Assembly (NCBI GenBank): GCA_023405565.1
Contig: JAEXXW010000243.1
Coordinates: 1-5,363, forward strand
Reading direction: 5' to 3'
Origin: Pseudomonadota bacterium
Lineage (GTDB): Bacteria; Pseudomonadota; Alphaproteobacteria; Rhizobiales; Xanthobacteraceae
DNA: 5,363 nucleotides
Position 1 is the stretch's first letter, and every line of letters begins with the position of its first letter. Of the stretch, positions 1-5,288 are shown piece by piece. A model generated the notes under the pieces. The model saw only the letters and a program-made list of their open reading frames with translations. It was not told where the DNA came from and ran no database searches. Both the position numbers and the translations under genes were made by a program.

Positions 1-663
1 TGGCGCGGTGATATCCACCTCACCCCGCCGATGTTGTTTGCGCTGGGCTTCATCGTCACGTTCGTGAATGGCGGCCTCACGGGCCTGTTCCTTGGTAACG
101 TGGTCGTAGATGTTCCTTTATCCGACACCATGTTCGTTGTCGCCCACTTCCACATGGTGATGGGTGTGGCGCCGATCCTCGTCGTCTTTGGAGGGATATA
201 TCACTGGTACCCGAAGGTGACGGGACGGATGCTCAATGACGGATTGGCCAAATTCCACTTCTGGGTCACGTTCCTCGGGGCCTATGCGATCTTCTTCCCG
301 ATGCACTATCTCGGCTTGCTGGGCATGCCACGCCGTTACCACGATATCGGCGACCCAGCCTTCGTCCCGGCCTCGGCGCACGATCTGAATGCGTTTATCA
401 GCATTGTCGCGTTGATCGTGGGCTTCGCCCAAATCGTCTTCGTGTTCAATCTGGTCTGGAGCCTTTTCCGCGGGAAAGAAGCTGGCCCCAATCCCTGGGG
501 CGCCACCACGCTGGAGTGGCAAACGCCCGAAACTCCGCCAGGGCATGGCAATTGGGGCAAGACGCTGCCCGTCGTCTATCGCTGGGCCTATGACTACAGC
601 GTACCCGGAGCCGATCGGGATTTCGTGCCGCAGAATCAGCCCGGGATCAGGCAAGCCGCTTAA
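1..663 (+). CDS. coxN: Cytochrome c oxidase subunit I, C-terminal part (coxN/ctaD-like, 5' truncated by window)
   Basis: This is the catalytic subunit of a heme-copper oxidase, an inner-membrane enzyme that reduces O2 to water with electrons from cytochrome c and pumps protons. The frame is open from base 1; the first visible Met (base 31) is internal, since TPPMLFALGF is a mid-protein family motif. About 220 residues remain of a protein usually over 500 long. The HFH motif (bases 145-153) supplies the axial ligands of heme a3 (first His) and heme a (second His). The MPRRY motif (bases 328-342) carries the Arg pair that contacts heme propionates. The last three membrane helices lie near bases 30-100, 120-210 and 250-320, with a further hydrophobic stretch near 390-465. 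The tail has the usual NPWGATTLEW motif. The usual LHDT motif before HFH reads LSDT here, so one Mg-site ligand is replaced by Ser. The name coxN rests on the following coxO/coxP pair; ctaD or coxA would also be defensible. The family call is very secure. Confidence 0.96.
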   Translation, partial: WRGDIHLTPPMLFALGFIVTFVNGGLTGLFLGNVVVDVPLSDTMFVVAHFHMVMGVAPILVVFGGIYHWYPKVTGRMLNDGLAKFHFWVTFLGAYAIFFPMHYLGLLGMPRRYHDIGDPAFVPASAHDLNAFISIVALIVGFAQIVFVFNLVWSLFRGKEAGPNPWGATTLEWQTPETPPGHGNWGKTLPVVYRWAYDYSVPGADRDFVPQNQPGIRQAA

Positions 664-668
664 GGAGG
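662..668 (+). promoter_or_regulatory. Ribosome binding site of coxO
   Basis: AAGGAGG lies 7 nt before the ATG at 676 and overlaps the TAA stop of subunit I (661-663). It is close to a perfect anti-16S match and suggests coupled translation of the two oxidase genes. Confidence 0.85.
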
Positions 669-675
669 ATGCGCT

Positions 676-1401
676 ATGGGCGTCATCATTCTGTTTCTGG
701 CGGTGCTCGGTGTGATCGCGGCGTGGTGGTTGTCGCATCAAAGGTTGATGGCGAAGCCCTGGCTGGAAGCGGGTGCGATCGGTGATGTTCCCGGTACCGG
801 GGCATCACCGGTGCCGGCATCCAAGCTCGGATTGGGCTTTTTTATTGTTGTCGCGAGCGCATTGTTCGCACTTTTTCTCAGCGCTTATTCCATGCGCATG
901 CAAATGGGTGACTGGCGGCCGCCGCCGGTACCGGCGCTGTTGTGGCTCAACACATTCCTGCTGATCCTAAGCAGCATTGCGCTGCAATTGGCGCGGGCTG
1001 CAACACGGCGTGACGATATGGAAGGACTGACCTTCGGCCTGATTGGCGCCGGTGTGACGTCGCTTGGTTTCCTCGGCGGACAGATTGTTGCCTGGTACCA
1101 GCTCGCCAGCGCCGGTTATGGTCTGGCTACAAACCCCGCCATTACTTTCTTTTATGTGCTCACGGCCGCGCACGGGCTTCATGTCTTCGGCGGCATGGTT
1201 GCGCTGGGCAGAACCGCGAACAAAGTCTGGCGCAGCGAACGCGCGAGCCAGGTGCATCTCAGCGTGGAGCTTTGCGCGATCTACTGGCACTTCCTGCTGC
1301 TGGTGTGGCTGATCCTGTTTGGATTGTTGCTGTTGAAGCCGGAAGATTCAGTGTCCGAGTTTCTTGTTCGCTGCATTCAGCTCGTCCCGGGAGCGAGGTG
1401 A
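676..1401 (+). CDS. coxO: Cytochrome c oxidase subunit III, divergent paralogue (coxO-like)
   Basis: This 241-residue membrane protein belongs to the COX3 family, the non-catalytic subunit that packs against subunit I and stabilises its proton uptake. Seen in order: a short N-terminal helix (residues 2-18), a polar Gly/Pro loop (30-50), then helices near 51-73, 88-107, 117-138, 156-178 and 199-221. Family marks include LNTFLLILSS (91-100), FLGGQ (132-136), HGLHVFGG (166-173), Glu198 and YWHF (203-206). Unlike its neighbour it has YWHFLLLVW in place of the usual YWHFVD.VW, no acidic residue just before the LNT motif, and a polar C-terminal extension of about 20 residues. It starts 12 nt after the subunit I stop with a strong AAGGAGG site, and its TGA stop lies 4 nt before coxP. 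The name follows Bradyrhizobium coxMNOP, where two genes both resemble subunit III. The family is certain; the exact symbol is likely rather than proven. Confidence 0.9.
   Translation: MGVIILFLAVLGVIAAWWLSHQRLMAKPWLEAGAIGDVPGTGASPVPASKLGLGFFIVVASALFALFLSAYSMRMQMGDWRPPPVPALLWLNTFLLILSSIALQLARAATRRDDMEGLTFGLIGAGVTSLGFLGGQIVAWYQLASAGYGLATNPAITFFYVLTAAHGLHVFGGMVALGRTANKVWRSERASQVHLSVELCAIYWHFLLLVWLILFGLLLLKPEDSVSEFLVRCIQLVPGAR
1395..1400 (+). promoter_or_regulatory. Ribosome binding site that sets the coxP start
   Basis: GAGGTG ends 5 nt before the ATG at 1406 and runs into the coxO stop codon (1399-1401). This favours the ATG at 1406 over an in-frame ATG at 1364, which lies inside coxO and has no comparable site. 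Confidence 0.75.
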
Positions 1402-1405
1402 AACG

Positions 1406-2149
1406 ATGGCCAATCACGCGCTGACAAACACGCAGGGCATTGTTGCGGACGCCGGCCAGACTCTTGAGCGGCCTTCCGGCTGGCGGGGCATCGTTTCTGA
1501 CTGGTCCTCCGATCAGCGCGCGTTCAAGAACGTCTCTTGGGGGAAGGCCATGATGTGGATCTTCCTCTTAAGCGATACCTTCATCTTCAGTTGTTTTTTG
1601 CTCTCCTACATGACGGCGCGAATGTCGACGACCGTCCCCTGGCCCAATCCGAGCGAAGTCTTCGCCCTAACGATCGCGGGGCATTCGATTCCCCTCATCC
1701 TGATTGCGATCATGACGTTTGTCTTGATCAGCAGCAGCGGAACCATGGCGATGGCGGTCAATTTCGGTTACCGCCGCGACCGCGTCAAAACTGCCGTTCT
1801 GATGCTGCTGACGGCCGCATTAGGCGCAACATTCGTCGGAATGCAGGCCTTTGAATGGACCAAGCTGATTCATGAGGGCGTCCGACCATGGGAAAATCCG
1901 TGGGGTGCGGCGCAATTCGGCTCCAGCTTCTTCATGATCACAGGGTTCCACGGCACGCACGTCACGTTTGGTGTGATCTTCCTCATCATTATCGCGCGCA
2001 AGGTCTTGCGAGGAGACTTTGACCATGAGAGGCGCGGGTTCTTCACGAGCAGAAAGGGGAATTATGAGGTCGTCGAAATTATGGGCCTCTATTGGCATTT
2101 CGTCGATCTCGTTTGGGTGTTCATCTTTGCCTTATTCTATCTGTGGTGA
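1406..2149 (+). CDS. coxP: Cytochrome c oxidase subunit III, canonical type (coxP-like)
   Basis: This is the second COX3-family subunit of the operon, 247 residues, in the inner membrane. A polar cytoplasmic N-terminus (1-45) is followed by five predicted helices (about 48-70, 94-116, 128-150, 174-196 and 223-246), the five-helix pattern of many bacterial subunits III that lack the first two mitochondrial helices. Diagnostic motifs are ISSSGTMAMA (108-117), FEW (149-151), FFMITGFHGTHV (175-186), Glu224 and YWHFVDLVW (229-237). The protein ends in YLW, as subunits III often do. An upstream in-frame ATG at 1364 would add 14 residues encoded within coxO; I chose 1406 because of its GAGGTG site and the more typical N-terminus. 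The gene is 4 nt from coxO and 9 nt from the subunit IV gene, so it is surely co-transcribed. Retention of the full motif set suggests that this copy fills the classical subunit III role, while CoxO is the specialised one (inference). Confidence 0.94.
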   Translation: MANHALTNTQGIVADAGQTLERPSGWRGIVSDWSSDQRAFKNVSWGKAMMWIFLLSDTFIFSCFLLSYMTARMSTTVPWPNPSEVFALTIAGHSIPLILIAIMTFVLISSSGTMAMAVNFGYRRDRVKTAVLMLLTAALGATFVGMQAFEWTKLIHEGVRPWENPWGAAQFGSSFFMITGFHGTHVTFGVIFLIIIARKVLRGDFDHERRGFFTSRKGNYEVVEIMGLYWHFVDLVWVFIFALFYLW

Positions 2150-2153
2150 GGTG
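2147..2153 (+). promoter_or_regulatory. Ribosome binding site of the subunit IV gene
   Basis: TGAGGTG lies 5 nt before the ATG at 2159; its first three bases are the coxP stop codon. The junction closely resembles the coxO/coxP one (GAGGTGAAA, one or two bases, then ATGGC). Confidence 0.7.
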
Positions 2154-2158
2154 AAAAC

Positions 2159-2494
2159 ATGGCACAGGCAGTGGCAGCGCACGCAGAAGGGCAACAGCAT
2201 CCGATCAAGCTCTACCTTGTTGTATGGGCATGGCTCTTCGTTCTGAGCACGGGCTCTTATCTCGTTGATTATTTCGCGCTTCAGGGGTTTATCCGGTGGT
2301 TCCTCATTTTGTTGTTCATGGTCTTGAAGGCCGGGCTGATTGTCGCCGTCTTCATGCACATGGCCTGGGAGCGCCTGGCGCTTGCTTACGCCATTCTGGT
2401 TCCGCCCGTTTTTGTTCTGGTGTTCGTGGCCATCATGGTGCTGGAATCTGATTACACGCATCTGACGCGAGTCATGTTCTTCGGAGCGCATTGA
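2159..2494 (+). CDS. Cytochrome c oxidase subunit IV family protein (prokaryotic COX4/CyoD/CtaF-like)
   Basis: This 111-residue small membrane subunit is typical in length for the bacterial subunit IV family found with caa3 and bo3 oxidases. It has a short polar N-terminus with several His and Gln residues, then three hydrophobic helices (about 17-38, 45-66 and 73-95) and a short polar tail. The family hallmark is at the end of helix 2, where Lys57 is followed by a hydrophobic run and FMHM (65-68). Subunit IV is thought to aid assembly or stability of the oxidase and has no catalytic residues. It is the last gene of the operon: its TGA is followed by a 63-bp gap and then a convergent gene. 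No cytochrome c domain is fused to it. The family assignment rests on topology plus the K...FMH signature, so it is strong but not residue-rich. Confidence 0.88.
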   Translation: MAQAVAAHAEGQQHPIKLYLVVWAWLFVLSTGSYLVDYFALQGFIRWFLILLFMVLKAGLIVAVFMHMAWERLALAYAILVPPVFVLVFVAIMVLESDYTHLTRVMFFGAH

Positions 2495-2557
2495 AGAAGG
2501 CCGCGTCCGGGTTGCGAATGCGCCCTTGTCAGGGAGCGACAATGTCAGGCCGCGGAG

Positions 2558-3454
2558 CTAATCCCGATCATCGCGGGCCCAGGGGAACAGAACCGCCGGG
2601 AAATCGGCGGCATAGCGGTGTCCTTTCCGGGGATGGTGGAGCGTCGGTCGCGGGCTCTCATCCGGTGCCACGACTTTGCGGTACAGATGCCAGCTTGCAT
2701 GTCCCAGGATCGGCATGACGATCGCGAGGCCGACAAAGAAGGGCAACGCGCCAATCACAAGCGCAGCGGCGATGAAGAGCGCCCACGCCGCCATGACGAT
2801 GGGATTCAGCAGAACCGCCTTGAACGACGTGTGAATGGCGACAGCCGCACCCACATCGTGATCGAGTAACAGTGGGAAGGATACGACGCTGATCGCGAAA
2901 GCCACGACGGCAAACAGAAAGCCAATGGCGTTCCCGGCAAGGATGAGGGTCCAGCCCTCCCGCGTGGTGAAGATTTGATTCAGAAACTGTCCGATGGAGT
3001 CCGGCGTTCCGTAACCGAAAAGCGATTGGTAAAGCGCTTGCGCAACTGCGAGCCAGGCGGCGAACAGAATCACCAGCATCAAAGCAAGTGCAAGGATGGC
3101 GTCGGCGGACGAGCAGCGCGCCACCTCGAACGCATGTTTCCAGGAGGTGTCGAGGCCCTCTTCACGGCGCCGGCTCAATTCGTACAGTCCGATGGCCAGG
3201 AATGGACCAAGCAATGCGAAGCCGGCAGCGAGAGGGAAAAGGATCGGCATCATGTCGTAGCCGAAACTCAGACGAGGGAGGAGAAGCCCGACTATTGGAT
3301 AAATCACGCTGAGCAGAATCACATGAGTTGGCATCGCCATAAAGTCGTCGATACCTTTCGCGATCGCGTCCCTAAAATCAGCAAATCCGATTTTGCGGAC
3401 GACCAGATGTGCCGAGGCGCCAGCGGCGCCGTCGATGACATGAAGAGTGGCCAT
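2558..3454 (-). CDS. DUF2189 family integral membrane protein
   Basis: This 298-residue membrane protein of unknown function matches the DUF2189 pattern: an N-terminal amphipathic segment (DFRDAIAKGIDDF, 26-38), helix 1 (44-62), then the most conserved block, LAAGFALLGPFLAIGLYELS (75-94), followed by RRREEG (95-100). Further helices lie near 118-143, 168-196, 214-232 and 234-250, about six in total, and the short C-terminal tail is rich in His, Pro and Arg. The start was chosen at ATG 3454 because GGAGG (bases 3462-3466 on the complement) sits 7 nt upstream. An in-frame ATG at 3532 would add 26 residues but has no such site and yields a polar, low-complexity leader. The gene converges on the cox operon and diverges from ctaB. 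Relatives are widespread in alphaproteobacteria without a known role. A link to oxidase biogenesis is only suggested by position; there is no metal-binding or enzymatic motif that I can name. Confidence 0.88.
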   Translation of the reverse strand: MATLHVIDGAAGASAHLVVRKIGFADFRDAIAKGIDDFMAMPTHVILLSVIYPIVGLLLPRLSFGYDMMPILFPLAAGFALLGPFLAIGLYELSRRREEGLDTSWKHAFEVARCSSADAILALALMLVILFAAWLAVAQALYQSLFGYGTPDSIGQFLNQIFTTREGWTLILAGNAIGFLFAVVAFAISVVSFPLLLDHDVGAAVAIHTSFKAVLLNPIVMAAWALFIAAALVIGALPFFVGLAIVMPILGHASWHLYRKVVAPDESPRPTLHHPRKGHRYAADFPAVLFPWARDDRD

Positions 3455-3461
3455 ATTTATG

Positions 3462-3466
3462 CCTCC
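3462..3466 (-). promoter_or_regulatory. Ribosome binding site that sets the DUF2189 start
   Basis: On the complement, GGAGG lies 7 nt before the ATG at 3454. It decides for this start over the upstream in-frame ATG at 3532. Confidence 0.75.
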
Positions 3467-3501
3467 GTGAACCGTTCCTCGAACGATCGCGGGGCTACGG
3501 G

Positions 3502-3516
3502 TGACGCTCGGCGTCA
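3502..3516. repeat. Short inverted repeat in the DUF2189 leader
   Basis: TGACGC and GCGTCA flank a 3-base TCG centre, giving a perfect 6-bp stem between the candidate promoter and the DUF2189 start. It could be a leader hairpin or a small operator. No U-run follows in either direction, so it is not a classical terminator. Chance occurrence is possible at this base composition. Confidence 0.35.
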
Positions 3517-3557
3517 TTGCGGCGCGGGTCACGCGGTAGCTGCGACCTGCAGATAAA

Positions 3558-3586
3558 AGTATACGCTCTTCCCAAGGGCTTGTCGC
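3558..3586 (-). promoter_or_regulatory. Candidate sigma70-type promoter of the DUF2189 gene
   Basis: On the complement, GCGACA (bases 3581-3586) and TATACT (bases 3558-3563) are separated by exactly 17 nt. The -10 matches TATAAT in five of six positions and the -35 matches TTGACA in four of six. Transcription would start near 3551 and give a leader of roughly 97 nt. This is pattern matching only. Confidence 0.35.
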
Positions 3587-3780
3587 CGGTAAGCACGGTT
3601 TCGGTTCTCCATCAATTGATTGCAGGGGGCCCTATGCACGGAAGCGTGAAGACAGCCGCTTTCCGGAAGGCCAGTTCCATCCGCTAGGACATGGCAAGCA
3701 GCCATCACGGTGTTTCGGTTTGCTGACAGGAAACCAAATGGCTACCCTTGCGACGAAAGCTGGGTGTCGCTTGAGCGGAA

Positions 3781-4767
3781 GTGGCAAAGGCTCAATCGGA
3801 GGTTAGTGAGCCAGGGCGCAAACATCACGGCGAGGAGAGGGGTCATAACATCCCGTCCTCGGCGGAGCTGAGCATGGTGAGCGTCACCGACTATGTCACG
3901 CTGTTAAAGCCGAGAGTGATGTCGCTCGTCGTTTTCACGGCGTTTGTCGGCATGATGATGGCGCCCGATGGTATTCATCCAGCGAGTGCACTCACAGCTC
4001 TGTTTTGCATTGCAGTCGGCGCCGGTGCTGCCGGCGCACTCAATATGTGGTACGATGCCGATATTGATGCGGCGATGGTCCGAACTGCGCGGCGGCCTGT
4101 GCCGGCCGGCAGGATATTGCCAAGTAGGGCACTGGCATTTGGTTTAGTGCTTTCGCTCGGCTCGGTCGGCATTTTGGGGCTGCTGGTGAATTGGTTGGCC
4201 GCGGCGCTGCTCGCCTTCACCATTTTCTTCTATGTCGTGATCTACACGATGTGGCTCAAGCGCGCGACGCCGCAAAGCATCGTCATCGGCGGTGCCGCGG
4301 GAGCTTTTTCCCCGATCATCGGCTGGGCCGCGGCGACGGGTAATGTCGGCCGTGAGGCGATGATCCTCTTTCTCATCATCTTCTTTTGGACGCCGCCGCA
4401 CTTCTGGGCACTGTCGCTCTACAAGAGCGACGATTTTGCGCGAGCGGGGGTTCCGGTCTTGCCGGTTGTGGTCGGCGCGGCGGAGACGCGACGCCGCATC
4501 GTACGCTACACGTTGATTCTTGCGCCGCTTGGCGTTGCACCATGGGCGTTGGGCTATGCCGGCGCGATCTATGGCGTCGTTTCGGTCGTTGGCGGCACGA
4601 TCATGCTTGCGCTCGCACTCCGCATTACTGTGCCAATAAAAGGAGATGCAGCCGAACAGGCCGCAAAGGATCTGTTTTCTTTCTCCATTCTCTACCTGTT
4701 CCTGCTTTTTGCCGTGCTGCTGGTCGAGGACAATTTGCGCATCATGCTCGGGCGGCGGACGGTCTAG
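3781..4767 (+). CDS. ctaB: Protoheme IX farnesyltransferase (heme O synthase, CtaB/CyoE)
   Basis: This inner-membrane UbiA-family prenyltransferase joins the farnesyl group of farnesyl diphosphate to heme b to make heme O, the precursor of heme A for aa3-type oxidases. The 328 residues run: a polar N-terminus (1-36), [10 protein letters not shown] at 41-50, the first aspartate motif NMWYDADID (88-96) followed by RTARRP (101-106), then [17 protein letters not shown] (155-171), [12 protein letters not shown] (203-214) and the second aspartate region [11 protein letters not shown] (215-225). Up to nine hydrophobic helices are spread along it. The GTG at 3781 is the first start after an in-frame stop (3772-3774) but has only a weak upstream site. 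ATG 3874, with GGAG 6 nt upstream, would give a 297-residue protein that keeps all motifs. Codon use between the two is coding-like and rhizobial CtaB proteins often carry a polar N-terminus, so I keep the longer form with little certainty about the start. The function is secure. Confidence 0.95.
   Translation: MAKAQSEVSEPGRKHHGEERGHNIPSSAELSMVSVTDYVTLLKPRVMSLVVFTAFVGMMMAPDGIHPASALTALFCIAVGAGAAGALNMWYDADIDAAMVRTARRPVPAGRILPSRALAFGLVLSLGSVGILGLLVNWLAAALLAFTIFFYVVIYTMWLKRATPQSIVIGGAAGAFSPIIGWAAATGNVGREAMILFLIIFFWTPPHFWALSLYKSDDFARAGVPVLPVVVGAAETRRRIVRYTLILAPLGVAPWALGYAGAIYGVVSVVGGTIMLALALRITVPIKGDAAEQAAKDLFSFSILYLFLLFAVLLVEDNLRIMLGRRTV
3864..3867 (+). promoter_or_regulatory. Ribosome binding site for an alternative ctaB start
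   Basis: GGAG lies 6 nt before the in-frame ATG at 3874. It is a better-formed site than the one before GTG 3781 and may mark the true ctaB start. Confidence 0.4.
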
Positions 4768-4800
4768 CAACGTTGGTATCGGTTTGCATGGAGGTCGGAG

Positions 4801-4902
4801 ATGCACGCAATGATTTGTTCCGTGTCTTCCTTATCGGTGCCTCACTTGTCACTGTCTCACTTGTCATTGTCTCAGTTGTCTTCATCGGAGGGCAGCAGAT
4901 GA
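4801..4902 (+). CDS. Possible 33-codon leader ORF overlapping the cytochrome c start
   Basis: I do not recognise this product and it may not be a gene. ATG 4801 has a very good ribosome binding site, GGAGG at 4790-4794 with 6-nt spacing, and the frame ends at TGA 4900-4902. That stop overlaps the cytochrome c start in an ATGA arrangement typical of translational coupling. The predicted peptide is rich in Ser, Leu and His, with a periodic core of the type HLSLSHLSLSQLS (residues 15-27) that simply reflects the 15-bp tandem repeat beneath it. It has no charged clusters, signal peptide or known motif. It could be a coupling leader, or a by-product of the GGAGG site. The overlapping frame, from ATG 4788, runs straight into the cytochrome and would encode a hydrophobic segment instead. 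Confidence 0.3.
   Translation: MHAMICSVSSLSVPHLSLSHLSLSQLSSSEGSR
4842..4886 (+). repeat. Three tandem 15-bp units upstream of the cytochrome c gene
   Basis: Units at 4842-4856, 4857-4871 and 4872-4886 begin TCACTTGTC, TCACTTGTC and TCAGTTGTC. Units 1 and 2 differ at one base; unit 3 matches unit 2 at 11 of 15. The period is a multiple of three, so every reading frame stays open through it. In the cytochrome frame it encodes SLVTV, SLVIV and SVVFI; in the small leader frame it encodes Ser/Leu/His-rich pentads. It probably arose by slippage or local duplication. Whether it acts as protein code or as a DNA/RNA signal cannot be told from the sequence. Confidence 0.75.
4887..4892 (+). promoter_or_regulatory. 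Ribosome binding site that sets the cytochrome c start
   Basis: GGAGGG ends 6 nt before ATG 4899, directly after the tandem repeat. It favours 4899 over the upstream in-frame ATG 4788, which has no comparable site. Confidence 0.8.
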
Positions 4903-5288
4903 CACGACACATGAACATGACAGCCCTTGCTCTTGTACTTGTCACTGCCGCGGCTCATGCTGAAGGCGACGTCGCCGCGGGTGAGAAGATCTTCCTCAAA
5001 TGCCGAGTCTGCCATCAGATCGGCGAATCTGCGAAGAACCAAGTCGGGCCCAAGCTTAATGGACTCTTTGGCCGCAAGGCAGGTTCGATTGTGGATTTCA
5101 GCTATTCGAACGCTAATAAAGCTTCGGGGATTACTTGGGATGAGGCGACGTTTCGCGAATACATCAGGGACCCGAAGGCCAAGATACCCGGAACGAAAAT
5201 GGTGTTTCCCGGCATCAAGACCGAGAAGGAAGTCGACGATCTCGTCGCGTTTCTCAAACAATTCGACGTCAGCGGGAAGAAGAAATGA
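4899..5288 (+). CDS. Periplasmic class I cytochrome c (c2/c550-like)
   Basis: This small secreted electron carrier has 129 residues. A signal peptide (1-21) has Arg3 and His4, a hydrophobic core TALALVLV (8-15) and a probable cleavage site after AHA (19-21), leaving a mature protein of about 108 residues, usual for the family. Heme c attaches at CRVCH (35-39), where His39 is the proximal ligand; Met101 in PGTKMVFPG (97-105) is the likely distal ligand. GPKLNGLFGRKAG (50-62), YSNANKASGITW (69-80) and the C-terminal helix DDLVAFLKQF (113-122) are typical of alphaproteobacterial c2/c550 proteins. Many lysines would suit docking to a CuA-type subunit II. It follows ctaB by 131 bp on the same strand and is a plausible donor to the oxidase (inference). 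An in-frame ATG at 4788 would prepend 37 residues with a second hydrophobic segment; the ribosome binding site and clean signal peptide argue for 4899. The fold and heme motif are certain. Confidence 0.95.
   Translation: MTRHMNMTALALVLVTAAAHAEGDVAAGEKIFLKCRVCHQIGESAKNQVGPKLNGLFGRKAGSIVDFSYSNANKASGITWDEATFREYIRDPKAKIPGTKMVFPGIKTEKEVDDLVAFLKQFDVSGKKK

Larger units (their letters stand above)
3455..3780. other. Divergent intergenic region between the DUF2189 gene and ctaB
   Basis: These 326 bases carry no gene that I can support. They hold the DUF2189 ribosome binding site, its candidate promoter (3558-3586), the inverted repeat at 3502-3516, a 10-bp AT-rich palindrome ATCAATTGAT (3611-3620) and an 8-bp palindrome TTCCGGAA (3661-3668). 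I find no convincing -35/-10 pair for ctaB; a CTGACA at 3723-3728 lacks a good -10 partner. Short open frames from ATGs at 3634 (17 codons) and 3738 (22 codons) look accidental. The ctaB promoter must lie here unless it uses a non-sigma70 type. Confidence 0.6.

Noticed and set aside
118..741. Long open frame on the minus strand across subunit I
   Set aside because: It is antisense to a certain oxidase gene, its product is a polar His/Arg/Asp-rich chain with no recognisable domain, and it is explained by the codon bias of the real gene.
1364..1405. Upstream in-frame start for coxP giving 14 extra residues
   Set aside because: It lies within coxO and lacks a ribosome binding site, whereas ATG 1406 has GAGGTG at ideal spacing.
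2521..2542. Possible terminator between the convergent subunit IV and DUF2189 genes
   Set aside because: Two competing weak stems exist (CCCT/AGGG, and TTGTC/GACAA with a 7-nt loop) and neither is followed by a T-run on either strand. A terminator is expected here but I cannot point to it.
2975..3556. 193-codon open frame on the plus strand opposite the DUF2189 gene
   Set aside because: The product is hydrophilic and low in complexity, as expected from the antisense of a membrane protein, while the minus strand matches a known family with a good ribosome binding site.
3611..3620. FNR/FixK-like box at ATCAATTGAT
   Set aside because: An FNR/FixK box needs TTGAT and ATCAA half sites in that order, about 4 nt apart. 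Here the half sites are in the reverse order with no spacer, so it is only a small palindrome.
3634..3687. 17-codon open frame after GCAGGGGG in the intergenic region
   Set aside because: It is very short, has no recognisable product and poor spacing evidence; chance explains it.
4144..4806. 220-codon open frame on the minus strand opposite ctaB
   Set aside because: It is antisense to a clear UbiA-family enzyme and shows only charged, repetitive residues with no motif.
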